64,000 nucleotides of DNA, taken from positions 620,001 to 684,000 of the forward strand of contig NZ_JABEPQ010000002.1 in NCBI RefSeq assembly GCF_013041615.1, read 5' to 3'. The notes under the pieces are model-generated. The model ran no database searches. It saw only the letters and a program-made list of their open reading frames with translations, and was not told where the DNA came from. Shown here in pieces: positions 8,466 to 17,587 of the stretch. The position numbers and the translations under genes were made by a program. How positions within the stretch are numbered: position 1 is the stretch's first letter; each line of letters starts with the position of its first letter. Origin of the DNA: Knoellia koreensis. GTDB lineage: Bacteria > Actinomycetota > Actinomycetes > Actinomycetales > Dermatophilaceae.

Positions 8466-9772
8466 TTGGCCTCCTCCCCGATGTCGGGCAGGTCGTAGCG
8501 GGCGGCGAGGGTGCGGCGCAGGGCCATCATCGCCGTGTAGGTGCAGAAGATCCGCTTGGGCTCGTCCGGGTGCCGGGCGAGGAAGGCGTCCAGTGCGCGG
8601 TCGAGGTCGGTCTCGACCGCGTCGACCGTCACGTCGTCGTAGCTGAGCCGCAGCGCCATGTCATAGCCGCGGACGCCGGAGGTCACCGAGACGCCGCGAT
8701 CGCGCAGCGACTCGAAGCTGACGTCGTAGAGCCACGACACGTCGCGCCCGTCGGCGTAGTTGTCGTTGATCGCGACCATCGTGGCGACAGGTGTCGACCC
8801 GTAGGTGCCGAGGGCGACGGTGAAGCCAGCGGGGTTCTTCACGAGCACCAGCTCGAGCGGCTGCCCGTCCACCATCACGACCTCGCCACGCCCGAACGGT
8901 GGGGTGACCGCGGCCAGCGCCTCGGCAGCCACGCGCGGGTCGAAGCAGGTGCCGAGGAGCGAGCGCGCCGTCGTCGTCGCAGCGGTCGCGTTGATCATCG
9001 CGGCCAGCCCGCGCTGCTGGAGCTCGAGTGGCCCGACCGCAGCAGATCCGTTCTCCCCGAACAGGATCGAGAACGAGCGCTCGTCGTGAGGCTTGAGCAG
9101 GCCGTCATCCGGACCGGCGGTCGGCGGCGTGAAGTCGTCCTCGAACCGGACGTCCTGCTCCTGCAGCTCCGGCAGCCGGTCGGCGATCGACTCGTCCACA
9201 CCGAACCACGTCACGGACACCCCGCTGGCGACCCGGTCGCGGATGCGGGAGATGAACGAGTCGTCGAGGTTGAGCACCACCCCCTGAGTCGTCTGCTCGG
9301 CCAGCGACGCCAGCAGCCCTGCCGTGTGGTCGATCTCGGCGAACCGGTCGAGCTGGTCACGGGCGACGTTGAGCAGCAACGCGTGGGTGGGCTTGACGGT
9401 CGCGGCGAACTTCAGCGCGTGGGCCTCGTCGAGCTCGAGGACGGCCAGGTCGGCGCGCAGCCGGCCGTGCAGCGGCAGCTCACCGAGCATCGAGGAGATG
9501 ACGCCGCGGGTGAAGTTGGAGCCGGTGGGGTTGGTGAAGACGGTGCGGCCGTGCGCGCGCAGCACCGCGACGAGCATCTTGGTCGTCGTCGTCTTGCCGT
9601 TGGTGCCGCTCACCACAACGATGCCGTCGCTCACCCGCGACAGCGCGTGGGCCAGGAAACCGGGGTCGACCCGCTCGGCCACCAGCCCGGGCAGCGCCGA
9701 ACCGCCACCACGCAGCCGCGACGCCATCCGCGCCGCCTTGCCTGCGACCACCGCCGCTCTCGTCCGCACCAC
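8462..9772 (-). CDS. murT: Lipid II isoglutaminyl synthase, Mur-ligase-like subunit MurT
   Basis: 436 residues. A Mur-ligase-type ATPase with P-loop SGTNGKTTTTK (Lys60), central-domain sequence NVARDQLDRFAEID and a C-terminal DUF1727 domain. A Cys4 zinc ribbon seen in some MurT proteins is not evident. The complex converts D-isoglutamate of lipid II to D-isoglutamine. The in-frame GTG at 9772 (or 9769) matches the family N-terminus (VVRTRAAVVAGKAAR). The longer frame back to 9988 overlaps the divergent epimerase gene and is not used. The 84-bp gap to that gene holds both promoters and one copy of the GGCATAC motif (9814). Confidence 0.92.
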   Translation of the reverse strand: MVRTRAAVVAGKAARMASRLRGGGSALPGLVAERVDPGFLAHALSRVSDGIVVVSGTNGKTTTTKMLVAVLRAHGRTVFTNPTGSNFTRGVISSMLGELPLHGRLRADLAVLELDEAHALKFAATVKPTHALLLNVARDQLDRFAEIDHTAGLLASLAEQTTQGVVLNLDDSFISRIRDRVASGVSVTWFGVDESIADRLPELQEQDVRFEDDFTPPTAGPDDGLLKPHDERSFSILFGENGSAAVGPLELQQRGLAAMINATAATTTARSLLGTCFDPRVAAEALAAVTPPFGRGEVVMVDGQPLELVLVKNPAGFTVALGTYGSTPVATMVAINDNYADGRDVSWLYDVSFESLRDRGVSVTSGVRGYDMALRLSYDDVTVDAVETDLDRALDAFLARHPDEPKRIFCTYTAMMALRRTLAARYDLPDIGEEAK

Positions 9773-9856
9773 GCCCCAAACCCTAACCGGACGGGGCCGC
9801 CCTGCCCGTGCACGGCATACCCCGACCCTTGCGCACGGAGGCAATAGGGTCGACGG

Positions 9857-11089
9857 GTGACCACGAGCGACGCCGTTGCCCCCTTCTCCCCTGACGCCGA
9901 CTGGCTCGCTGCCGAGCGCACGCGGCTGTGGGAGTTCGCCCGCGGCGCGGTCCACCCGAACGGCGGCTTCGCCTGGCTCGATGACCACGGCCAGCCCGAG
10001 CTAGACCGCCCCGTCGAGGCCTGGATCACCTGCCGCATGACCCACGTCGCGGCGCTGGAAGTGTTGCAGGGCAACGAATCCGCGCGCACCGAGCTCGACC
10101 ACGGCGTCCGCGCCCTGCGCGAGGTCCTGCACGACGACGAGCACGGCGGCTGGTTCTCGGCCGTCGACGCGAAGACGCACGCGCCCGTCACCGGCGACAA
10201 GACGGCATACGAGCACGCCTTTGTCCTGCTCGCCGCCGCGAGCGCGACCGCCGCCGGCCACCCCGATGGGCAGGCGCTGCTCGACGACGCGCGCGCCATC
10301 TTCGAGACCCACTTCTGGAACGACCGCGACGGCCTCGTCGTCGAGAGCTGGGAGCGCGGCTGGACCACGCTGGAGGACTACCGGGGCATCAACGCCAACA
10401 TGCACAGTGTCGAGGCGCTGCTCGCGGTCTACGAGGTGACCGGGGACCTCGCCGCACGCTCGCACGCCGCCCGCATCATCGAGCGCGTCGTGCACGGGTT
10501 CGCCCGCCGCAACGACTGGCACCTGCCCGAGCACTTCACGCCGGACTGGACGCCGCTGTTCGACTACAACCGCGACAACCCGGCCGACCCGTTCCGGCCC
10601 TACGGCGTGACGATCGGGCACCTGCTCGAGTGGTCGCGGCTGGCGCTGCACCTGCGCACCGCCCTCGGTGACGACGCCCCCGACTGGCTGCTCGAGGACG
10701 CCGTGGCGCTGTTCGAGCGTGCGGTCGGCGACGGCTGGCACGCCGACGACGCCGACGGGTTCGTCTACACGACCGACTTCGACGGGGTGCCGGTCGTGCG
10801 CAACCGCCTGCACTGGGTCGTCGCCGAGGGCATCGCGACCGCGTGGGCGCTCGGCCGTGAGACCGGCGAGCAGGGCTACACCGACTGGTATGCCGCGTGG
10901 TGGGCCTACGCGCAGCGTCACCTCATCGACCGTGAGGGTGGGTCGTGGCGACACGAGCTGGACGCGTCGAACCAGCCGGCGTCGACCGTCTGGGCGGGCA
11001 AGCCCGACGTCTACCACGCCTACCAGGCGGCACTGCTCCCGTCGCTTCGGCCGTCGGCCTCGTTCGCCGGAGCGCTCCTGCACCGGTAG
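9857..11089 (+). CDS. N-acylglucosamine 2-epimerase (AGE) superfamily sugar isomerase
   Basis: 410 residues with the all-alpha barrel signature of the AGE/YihS superfamily: WITCRMTHV near 58, GINANMHSVEALL near 180, and H-containing motifs VTIGHLLEWSRL and RLHWVVAEGIATAWAL. Members interconvert aldoses and ketoses (mannose/fructose, sulfoquinovose) or epimerise N-acylglucosamine; the exact substrate cannot be assigned. The length matches the family. GTG 9857 follows the divergent murT promoter. It is followed by short genes of unrelated function. Confidence 0.8.
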   Translation: MTTSDAVAPFSPDADWLAAERTRLWEFARGAVHPNGGFAWLDDHGQPELDRPVEAWITCRMTHVAALEVLQGNESARTELDHGVRALREVLHDDEHGGWFSAVDAKTHAPVTGDKTAYEHAFVLLAAASATAAGHPDGQALLDDARAIFETHFWNDRDGLVVESWERGWTTLEDYRGINANMHSVEALLAVYEVTGDLAARSHAARIIERVVHGFARRNDWHLPEHFTPDWTPLFDYNRDNPADPFRPYGVTIGHLLEWSRLALHLRTALGDDAPDWLLEDAVALFERAVGDGWHADDADGFVYTTDFDGVPVVRNRLHWVVAEGIATAWALGRETGEQGYTDWYAAWWAYAQRHLIDREGGSWRHELDASNQPASTVWAGKPDVYHAYQAALLPSLRPSASFAGALLHR

Positions 11090-11110
11090 CCACCCCGCTA
11101 CGCTCCGAGG

Positions 11111-11602
11111 GTGCCAGCGATCGAGGTCACGACACCGGGCCGCCAGCCGGTGCGGCTCCCGGCGGTCTGCGTCAAGACCGGCGAGCCCACCGAAGAGCTG
11201 GTGCGGCTGCGCGGGTCGGCCGCGCCCGGCTGGGTGCTCGTGACGCTGCTGTTCGGCGTCATCCCCTACTTCTTCGTCCACGCCATGACGTCCCAGCGGT
11301 ACGAGCTGGTCGTGCCGCTGCGCGACGAGGTGATCCGAGCCCGCCGCAGGTGGCGACGACGGGGCGCCGCCGTGGTGCTCGGCAGCATCGTCGCGTGGGT
11401 CGTGGCCGCCATGGCGAACCTGCCCGCCTGGGCTGGGTGGGTGTTCGTCGTGACCTTGGTCGGGCTGGGCCTGCTCGTGTTCGCCGAGTGGCGGTATGCC
11501 GTGGGCGTGCGGTTGGCGCCCAGCGGCGCCTTCGAGCTCACCCGGGTGGATGCCCGTTTCGCCGACGGCGTCCGGTCGACGATGGAGCCGGCCCGGCGCT
11601 GA
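11111..11602 (+). CDS. Small membrane protein of unknown function
   Basis: 163 residues with GTG start 21 bp after the epimerase stop. The N-terminus has a Cys-containing strand (LPAVCVKTGEPTEE, about 17-30) before a short hydrophobic segment (about 41-58). Two tightly spaced helices (about 85-103 and 107-123) follow, then a C-terminal soluble strand region. The layout resembles small actinobacterial membrane proteins with an exposed beta-domain. No catalytic motif is visible. Confidence 0.65.
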   Translation: MPAIEVTTPGRQPVRLPAVCVKTGEPTEELVRLRGSAAPGWVLVTLLFGVIPYFFVHAMTSQRYELVVPLRDEVIRARRRWRRRGAAVVLGSIVAWVVAAMANLPAWAGWVFVVTLVGLGLLVFAEWRYAVGVRLAPSGAFELTRVDARFADGVRSTMEPARR

Positions 11603-11675
11603 GGTCGCCACAGCGGTCGCCGCCGCGATCGGCGCCGATGCGGCCGGTGTCGGTGGTCGTCGGCAGGCTGCCGCC

Positions 11676-12080
11676 ATGACGAACCCGACCCTCGAGCAGG
11701 TGGCCGCTGCCATCAGGGCCAGCTGGTCTGCCGACACCTGCGACCCCACCGACCGGCCGACCTGGTCCGCGGCCAACCCGTCTCGCGGGCAGTGCGGCAC
11801 CACGGCGTTGGTGCTGCACGACTACTTCGGTGGCGACCTGATGTTCGCGGACGTGTTGTACGCCGACGGCACCAAGCAGGGGCACCACTACTGGAACGTG
11901 TTTCCCGACGGCAGCGAGCTGGACCTCGCCGGAGACCAGTTCCTGCCCCACGAGGTGCTCCAGACCGGTCGCGTGGTGGTGCGACCACCGGGGCCCCCGA
12001 AGCGCTGCGTTGAGGAGTATGCACTCCTGAGCCGACGCGTCACGGCCGAGCTGAAGCTCGTCACGGCAGCGACAAGGTGA
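11676..12080 (+). CDS. YunG-like protein
   Basis: 134 residues. The central PTWSAANPSRGQCGTTALVL and the later HHYWNVFPDGSELDL match the YunG pattern, including the Cys in GQCG and the His of HYWN. These could form a Cys/His pair of a papain- or transglutaminase-like fold, but activity is unknown. ATG 11676 is used; a longer frame from 11496 lies inside the previous gene. Its last 20 bp overlap the 3' end of the convergent phosphatase gene. Confidence 0.75.
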   Translation: MTNPTLEQVAAAIRASWSADTCDPTDRPTWSAANPSRGQCGTTALVLHDYFGGDLMFADVLYADGTKQGHHYWNVFPDGSELDLAGDQFLPHEVLQTGRVVVRPPGPPKRCVEEYALLSRRVTAELKLVTAATR

Positions 12081-12573
12081 CCACGTCTGGCAGGGCCATC
12101 GCCTCCCAGAAGCGGGCCGCCGGCTGACCACCCTCGACGTGGCCGACCGACACGAGCCACGCGGTCAGCACCATGCCGTGAGTGGCCATCACCATGGTGT
12201 CCGAGCGGTGTTCGGCGATGGCCGCCGCGAAGCGGGCGGCCGCATCCGACGGTGACTCCCAGCCGCGGTGACGCTGGTCGAGACGACCGGCCACCCAGTC
12301 TCGCCGCACGCCACGGAAACTCGCATCGACCGGTTCGGGAGGGCGGCATACCTCGCCCAACCGGGCATCGACCATCGCGGGGCCCGGGCACGCGAGCGCG
12401 AGGGTCTCGCGAGCCTTGGGCTCGGGTGACGTGAGTCGTATGCCGTCGCGAGGCAGCGCGCGCCCGATCGCCTCTGCGGCGGTGCGGCCCTGCGCACTCA
12501 GGGGCCAGTCGGCCGACGGGGCGGTCTCGTCGAGGACGGGCATGGCGTGCCGCAGCAGGTAGATCCGGCTCAC
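12061..12573 (-). CDS. Histidine phosphatase family protein
   Basis: 170 residues beginning IYLLRHAMP, where RHA is the catalytic RHG-type motif with phospho-acceptor His8. The second histidine is in MVMATHGMVL (about 128-137). This branch-2-like small phosphatase or mutase could act on a phosphosugar or phosphoprotein; the substrate is not assignable. GTG start at 12573. It lies 17 bp downstream of plsC on the same strand and is probably co-transcribed with it. Confidence 0.8.
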   Translation of the reverse strand: MSRIYLLRHAMPVLDETAPSADWPLSAQGRTAAEAIGRALPRDGIRLTSPEPKARETLALACPGPAMVDARLGEVCRPPEPVDASFRGVRRDWVAGRLDQRHRGWESPSDAAARFAAAIAEHRSDTMVMATHGMVLTAWLVSVGHVEGGQPAARFWEAMALPDVVTLSLP

Positions 12574-12590
12574 GACGCCACGGCTCTGGA

Positions 12591-13358
12591 TCAGGCCTGG
12601 GCGGTGGCCTCGGCTTGAGCCTTGAAGTCGGAGGCGTAGATGTCGGCGCGCTCCTGGCCGGACAGGGCGGCGATGCCGTCCATGGTGGCGTCGGTGATGG
12701 CGCGCAGCAGGGCGGCCTTCTGGAACTCCTGCGAGAGCCCTGCAACGTCCACCGGCGTCCCGAACTTCACCGTCACCTTGCCGGGGCGGAACCCGTTCGA
12801 GCCGGGCGGCTGCACCTTGTCGGTGCCGATGACCGCCGCCGGCAGCAGCGTCGCACCGGTGGCGACGGCCATCCGCGCGACCCCCGTGCGGCCCTTGTAG
12901 AGGCGGCCGTCCGGTGACCGCGTCCCCTCGGGGTAGACGCCGAACGCCTCACCACGGCGCAGGACCTCCTCGCCGAGCTCGAGCGACTTCATCGCGGCGC
13001 GCGGGTCGCGGCGGTCGACCGGGATGGTGCCCGCAGTGGAGTGGAACCACCGCACCGCGCCACCGCGCAGGCCGGTCCCCTCGAAGTACTCGGACTTGCC
13101 GAGGAAGTGCACCTGCCGGCCGCTGGCCAGCGGGATGACGATCGAGTCGATGAACGACAGGTGGTTGGAGGCCACGATCAGCGCGCCGGTCTTCGGCACG
13201 TTGCGCAGCCCCACCACGGTGAGCCCGGTCGCGAGCGCGAGCGGCGGGCCGATGAGGACGTGCCGCATCACCCAGCGGCTCGTGGCGTCCTGGACGCCGG
13301 CCCGCGTCAGCTGGTGGCGCGCCGGCAGCCGGCCCGGCAGCCCGTCCGGCAGCTTCAT
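12591..13358 (-). CDS. 1-acyl-sn-glycerol-3-phosphate acyltransferase (PlsC family)
   Basis: 255 residues with the acyltransferase blocks in order: NHLSFID (the NHX4D catalytic motif, about 66-72), FLGKSEYF, GTIPVDRR and YPEGTRSPDG (about 142-151). It transfers a fatty acyl group to lysophosphatidic acid or a related acceptor at the membrane. The ATG follows the guaA stop by 7 bp, so it may be read from the guaA transcript. PlsC paralogues are common in actinobacteria, so the precise acceptor is uncertain. Confidence 0.85.
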   Translation of the reverse strand: MKLPDGLPGRLPARHQLTRAGVQDATSRWVMRHVLIGPPLALATGLTVVGLRNVPKTGALIVASNHLSFIDSIVIPLASGRQVHFLGKSEYFEGTGLRGGAVRWFHSTAGTIPVDRRDPRAAMKSLELGEEVLRRGEAFGVYPEGTRSPDGRLYKGRTGVARMAVATGATLLPAAVIGTDKVQPPGSNGFRPGKVTVKFGTPVDVAGLSQEFQKAALLRAITDATMDGIAALSGQERADIYASDFKAQAEATAQA

Positions 13359-13365
13359 CGCCGGC

Positions 13366-15063
13366 TCACTCCCACTCGATCGTGCCCGGCGGTTTGCTGG
13401 TCACGTCGAGGACGACGCGGTTGACCTCGCGCACCTCGTTGGTGATGCGGGTGGAGATCTTGGCGAGCACGTCGTAGGGCACGCGGGTCCAGTCGGCGGT
13501 CATGGCGTCCTCGGACGACACGGGGCGCAACACGATCGGGTGGCCGTAGGTGCGTCCGTCGCCCTGCACACCCACCGAGCGGACGTCGCCGAGCAGCACC
13601 ACCGGGCACTGCCAGATGTCGCGGTCGAGACCGGCCGCGGTCAGCTCGTGCCGCGCGATGGCGTCCGCCGCGCGGAGCACCTCGAGCCGCTCGGCCGTCA
13701 CCTCGCCGACGATGCGGATGCCGAGGCCGGGCCCGGGGAACGGCTGACGCCACACGATCGCCTCGGGCACGCCGAGCTCGAGCCCGACCTGGCGCACCTC
13801 GTCCTTGAAGAGCGAGCGCAGCGGCTCGACCAGCTTGAACTGGAGGTCGTCCGGCAGCCCGCCCACGTTGTGGTGGGACTTGATGTTGGCCGCGCCGGTG
13901 CCCCCACCGGACTCGACGACATCGGGGTAGAGCGTGCCCTGCACGAGGAACTCGACCGGGTGCTCGTCGTCGCCACGCGAGCCGACGACATCGCGCGCCG
14001 CCTGCTCGAAGACGCGGATGAACTCGCGGCCGATGATCTTGCGCTTCTCCTCCGGGTCGCTCACCCCGGCCAGCGCCGACAGGAAGCGCTCCTTCGCGTC
14101 GACGACGACCAGGTCGACCCCGGTCGCGGCGACGAAGTCCTTCTCCACCTGCTCGGCCTCGTTCGCCCGCAGCAGGCCGTGGTCGACGAAGACACAGGTC
14201 AGCTGGTCACCGACGGCCTTCTGCACGAGGGCCGCCGCCACCGAGGAGTCGACCCCGCCGGACAGCGCGCACAGCACGCGCGACTCCCCGACCTGCTCGC
14301 GGATCGCGCCCACGAGCTCCTCGACCACGTTGGCCGCGGTCCAGTCGCCGGTGATGCCGGCACCCTTGTAGAGGAAGTTCTCCAGGACCCGCTGGCCGAA
14401 GGTCGAGTGCATCACCTCGGGGTGCCACTGCACGCCGTAGAGCCGGCGCTCGTCGTCCTCGAACGCGGCCACTGGCGCGCCGGCGGTCGATGCCGTCACC
14501 TGCATGCCCTCGGGCGCCTCGGTGACGGAGTCGCCGTGGCTCATCCACACCGACTGCTCGTGCGGCTGCCCGTTGAACAGCGTCGAGGTGGCGTCGGAGA
14601 CGGTGGCCGGCGTCGAGCCGTACTCGCCGAGACCCGTGTGCGCGACCGTGCCGCCGAGCGCCTGCACCATCGCCTGGAATCCGTAGCACATGCCGAACAC
14701 CGGCACGCCTGCCTCGAGCACGGCCCGGTCGAGCTCGGGCGCGCCCTCCTCGTAGACCGACGACGGCCCGCCGGACAGCACGATGGCGGCGGGGTCCTTG
14801 GCGAGCAGCTCGTCGACCGACGCCGTGTGCGGCACGACCTCGCTGTAGATGTTCGCCTCGCGCACCCGGCGCGCGATGAGCTGGGCGTACTGGGCGCCGA
14901 AGTCGACGACGAGGACCGGCTTGCCCTGCAGCGGCGTGGCCGGGGCCTCGACCCGGTCACCCTCCGGCGCCTCGACGCGGTCGTCGTCCTGCGCCTGGGT
15001 GATGTCGGAGGTCACGGCGTCGGGGGGCGTGCCGTCGGAGGCAGCGGTGCTGGCGTCGCTCAC
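13366..15063 (-). CDS. guaA: GMP synthase (glutamine-hydrolysing)
   Basis: 565 residues. The N-terminal class I glutamine amidotransferase has nucleophile Cys126 in GMCYGFQ and HPEV His. The ATP pyrophosphatase domain has PP-loop SGGVDSSV (about 268-275). The C-terminal dimerisation domain ends in KPPGTIEWE, the expected GuaA terminus. It converts XMP to GMP, the step after GuaB, whose gene is at 26576-28162. The first 45 residues are an acidic extension. GTG 15063 is the start; the DUF3817 gene lies 9 bp upstream on the same strand. A long antisense frame across this gene is not a gene. Confidence 0.96.
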   Translation of the reverse strand: MSDASTAASDGTPPDAVTSDITQAQDDDRVEAPEGDRVEAPATPLQGKPVLVVDFGAQYAQLIARRVREANIYSEVVPHTASVDELLAKDPAAIVLSGGPSSVYEEGAPELDRAVLEAGVPVFGMCYGFQAMVQALGGTVAHTGLGEYGSTPATVSDATSTLFNGQPHEQSVWMSHGDSVTEAPEGMQVTASTAGAPVAAFEDDERRLYGVQWHPEVMHSTFGQRVLENFLYKGAGITGDWTAANVVEELVGAIREQVGESRVLCALSGGVDSSVAAALVQKAVGDQLTCVFVDHGLLRANEAEQVEKDFVAATGVDLVVVDAKERFLSALAGVSDPEEKRKIIGREFIRVFEQAARDVVGSRGDDEHPVEFLVQGTLYPDVVESGGGTGAANIKSHHNVGGLPDDLQFKLVEPLRSLFKDEVRQVGLELGVPEAIVWRQPFPGPGLGIRIVGEVTAERLEVLRAADAIARHELTAAGLDRDIWQCPVVLLGDVRSVGVQGDGRTYGHPIVLRPVSSEDAMTADWTRVPYDVLAKISTRITNEVREVNRVVLDVTSKPPGTIEWE

Positions 15064-15072
15064 ACGGCAAGG

Positions 15073-15417
15073 CTACCGGGCGAGCTGGGGCTCCACTTCC
15101 GCCGCCACCTTGCGCTCGATGACGAACGCGACGAGCGGGATGCAGGCACCGATGACGATGGCGACCATCTTCCCGAAGCCCCAGCGCGCCTTGAGGCCGA
15201 GGTTCCACACGGTGAAGACGAAGACCATGAAGATGACGCCGTGCACGGGGCTCCACCAGGAGAGGACGTCGTTCTCGAAGCCGTACTTCAGCACCATCTC
15301 CGCGATCAGCACGAACATGGCCAGACCGGCCACGATCGCCATCACCTTGAACCACGACAGCGCGCGCGCCGTACCGGCCTTGTCCCTGATCTCACTCGTC
15401 GTCACGCTGGGCATCAT
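15073..15417 (-). CDS. DUF3817 membrane protein
   Basis: 114 residues with three predicted membrane helices (about 21-42, 54-75 and 84-101) and the DUF3817 signature SPVHGVIFMVFVFTVWNLG. In actinobacteria such proteins commonly sit beside guaA, as here. Function unknown. ATG 15417 overlaps the SURF1 gene by 26 bp; GTG 15405 is a plausible later start with less overlap. Confidence 0.85.
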   Translation of the reverse strand: MMPSVTTSEIRDKAGTARALSWFKVMAIVAGLAMFVLIAEMVLKYGFENDVLSWWSPVHGVIFMVFVFTVWNLGLKARWGFGKMVAIVIGACIPLVAFVIERKVAAEVEPQLAR

Positions 15418-16156
15418 CCCTCACCATCCTGAACCACATGAACAGGGCGAACCCCGCGAAGACCCACCACTGGAGCGCGTATGCCGCGTTGCGCCACTTG
15501 AGCCCGCCCGTCACCTCGGGCGGGGGCACCCGCCGCAGGCCCTCAAGTGCCTGGATGCCCGCGCCCGTCGCGGACTTCTCGGCCTGGGCGAAGACGAACG
15601 CGTTGTAGAGCTGGCCGGTCCACTGGTTGACGAGGAGCGCGGTGTCGATCGAGCCCATCGCCGGCTTGGGCCACCCGGGCGCACCGCTCGGTGCAGCTGC
15701 CGGCGACTCCCCCGGGGCGAGGGTGCCGTCGACCGAGACGCTCCCGGCCGGTGGCGTGATCGGCGCGACGGCCGGTTTGCCACCGGACTCCGTGACGAAC
15801 CCTCGCACCACGGCGATCCGTGCGCCCGTCTCCTTGACCACGATCGGCGTCACCACCCAGTAGCCCGACGTCCCCCCGAGCCGGCGCGGACCGACGAGGA
15901 ACTGGTCGTCCGCGGCATACTCGCCGACGGCTGTCACGGCCCGGTTGGACTGCTCGTTCGGGAAGGACTGGTGCGGGCGGATCACGGTGTCCAGCAACAC
16001 CGGTCGCGCTTCGTGCGCCTTGCGCAACGCCTCCGCGAGCCCCTTGTCGCGCGCGACGTTGAGCTGCCAGAAACCGAGCTGGACGCAGACGATGCCGGCC
16101 GCGATGACCACTGCGAGCAGGCCGAGCCACTTGGGCTTGAGGGCGGTCCGCAGCAC
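15392..16156 (-). CDS. SURF1-family cytochrome oxidase assembly protein
   Basis: 254 residues with the SURF1 architecture: an N-terminal membrane helix (about 10-27) followed by LGFWQLNVARDKG, a large extracytoplasmic domain, and a C-terminal helix ending WWVFAGFALFMWFRMVRDD. SURF1 helps assemble the haem a-containing subunit of cytochrome c oxidase. GTG 16156 is 4 bp after the preceding stop. It is part of a run of minus-strand genes from 17450 to 12061. Confidence 0.88.
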   Translation of the reverse strand: MLRTALKPKWLGLLAVVIAAGIVCVQLGFWQLNVARDKGLAEALRKAHEARPVLLDTVIRPHQSFPNEQSNRAVTAVGEYAADDQFLVGPRRLGGTSGYWVVTPIVVKETGARIAVVRGFVTESGGKPAVAPITPPAGSVSVDGTLAPGESPAAAPSGAPGWPKPAMGSIDTALLVNQWTGQLYNAFVFAQAEKSATGAGIQALEGLRRVPPPEVTGGLKWRNAAYALQWWVFAGFALFMWFRMVRDDAQRDDE

Positions 16157-16160
16157 CCGG

Positions 16161-17450
16161 TCAGGTTACGGGAAGCCTCGAGTCGTCGAACACGAGGATG
16201 CTGCCGCCGTAGCAGGCGACCCACACGGCCTTCTTCGTCGGCTCGTAGGTGATGCCGATCGGGTGCTGGTCGGTCCTGACCTCATCCACCACCGCGAGGT
16301 CGGACGTGCGCAGCTTGGTGACCGACGACGACGAGTAGTTCACCGTGTAGATCGCGGCGCCGTCGGGCGAGATGGTCATCGACCGGGGCTCCTTGCCGAC
16401 CCGCACCACCTTGAGGATCTGCCCGGACTCCCGGTCGAGCTTGGACACCGTGTTGTCGTTGTTGTTGGTGACGTACAGGTACTTGCCGTCGGGGCTCTCG
16501 ACGATGTGCCGCGGGCCGTCACCGGTCCGGGCGTAGTCGTAGACCTTGCGCGCGTCGAGGTCGACCCGGACGACGCGGTCCGAACCCATGACGGCGACAT
16601 AGGCCTGACGGCTGTCGGGCGAGACGGCGATGCCGCGAGGGTTGTCTCCCCCCAACGGAATTCGCGCCGTCTCCTCACCCGATGACGCGTCGATGACCGA
16701 GAGGTCCATGCTGCACCAGTTGGTGACGAGCACCCGCTTGCCGTCCCGCGTCACGGCCACGTACTTCGGCACGGCACCCACGGGGGTGACCTTGTCGATC
16801 TTGTGGGTGGTCGTGTCGACGCGGTAGACGGTGCTCGGCGAGGTGCCGTCGCCCTTGGTGCAGCTGTCGAGCCCTTCCGGCCCGAATCCCTTGCCGTACA
16901 TCGAGTAGTTGGAGACCCACGCGTAGCGGCCGTCGGGGGTGAACGCCACCTCCACCGGAGAGCCCTTCGACACCCCGGGGTGCCCCTCGATGCCGAACTT
17001 CGACAGGTCGACCGAGTCGCCGATCGTCGCCAAGCGGGCACCGTCCGCCCGGAACGCCACCATCGTGTGCGTGTACATCATGTTCTGCGCGAACACCTGA
17101 CCCGTCGACGAGGCGACCACCGACTTGGGGGTGAGCCCGCCGGTGAGCCGCAGGACCTGCACCATGGCGGTCTTCTCCGACGGCCCCGGATCTCCTTGTG
17201 CCTCAGCCGGACTCGGCTTGGGAGCCGGAATGGTCGGCTTGGCCTTGGTGGGCGTGGGCTTGGCCGCCGGGGCGGGTTTCGGTGCGGGTGCAGCCTCGGC
17301 GGGCTCGCCGCCGACCAGGCCGAACACCTTGGTCGACCCCAGCACCACCACGGTGAGGATGCCCACGACCGCAAGCAGCGCGATGCGCCGCCGGCGCACG
17401 AACACCGCGTCCTGACGGACGACCAGACGATGCTTCCCTCCAGTCCGCAC
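16161..17450 (-). CDS. Membrane-anchored YVTN/YncE-type beta-propeller protein
   Basis: 429 residues. A short basic N-terminus (VRRRR) precedes one membrane helix (about 24-42) and an Ala/Pro/Lys-rich linker (about 50-85). A seven-bladed-type propeller with repeated SPDG, YVTNN and YTVNYSSSS strand motifs follows. Propellers of this type are exported scaffolds or ligand-binding proteins; the ligand is unknown. GTG 17450 is chosen because the helix follows directly; longer frames would invade the divergent ABC transporter region. It shares a 137-bp divergent promoter region carrying two copies of the GTATGCC motif (17460, 17568). Confidence 0.8.
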   Translation of the reverse strand: MRTGGKHRLVVRQDAVFVRRRRIALLAVVGILTVVVLGSTKVFGLVGGEPAEAAPAPKPAPAAKPTPTKAKPTIPAPKPSPAEAQGDPGPSEKTAMVQVLRLTGGLTPKSVVASSTGQVFAQNMMYTHTMVAFRADGARLATIGDSVDLSKFGIEGHPGVSKGSPVEVAFTPDGRYAWVSNYSMYGKGFGPEGLDSCTKGDGTSPSTVYRVDTTTHKIDKVTPVGAVPKYVAVTRDGKRVLVTNWCSMDLSVIDASSGEETARIPLGGDNPRGIAVSPDSRQAYVAVMGSDRVVRVDLDARKVYDYARTGDGPRHIVESPDGKYLYVTNNNDNTVSKLDRESGQILKVVRVGKEPRSMTISPDGAAIYTVNYSSSSVTKLRTSDLAVVDEVRTDQHPIGITYEPTKKAVWVACYGGSILVFDDSRLPVT

Positions 17451-17587
17451 ACCATGACCGTATGCCGCGTGGCCGCGCCGTGGGCGGAAGCCACACCGAT
17501 GAGCCCCCGATCCGTCGGCGACCGCGGGCCCGCGCGCCGAAAACCGGTGTCGGGGAGGCACGCCCGCGGCATACCGTGAGGACCCTC

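Noticed and set aside
13024-15432. Long plus-strand open frame of about 800 codons opposite guaA
   Set aside because: It is antisense to guaA, a clearly real gene, has a composition typical of reverse-frame artefacts in GC-rich DNA, and shows no domain.
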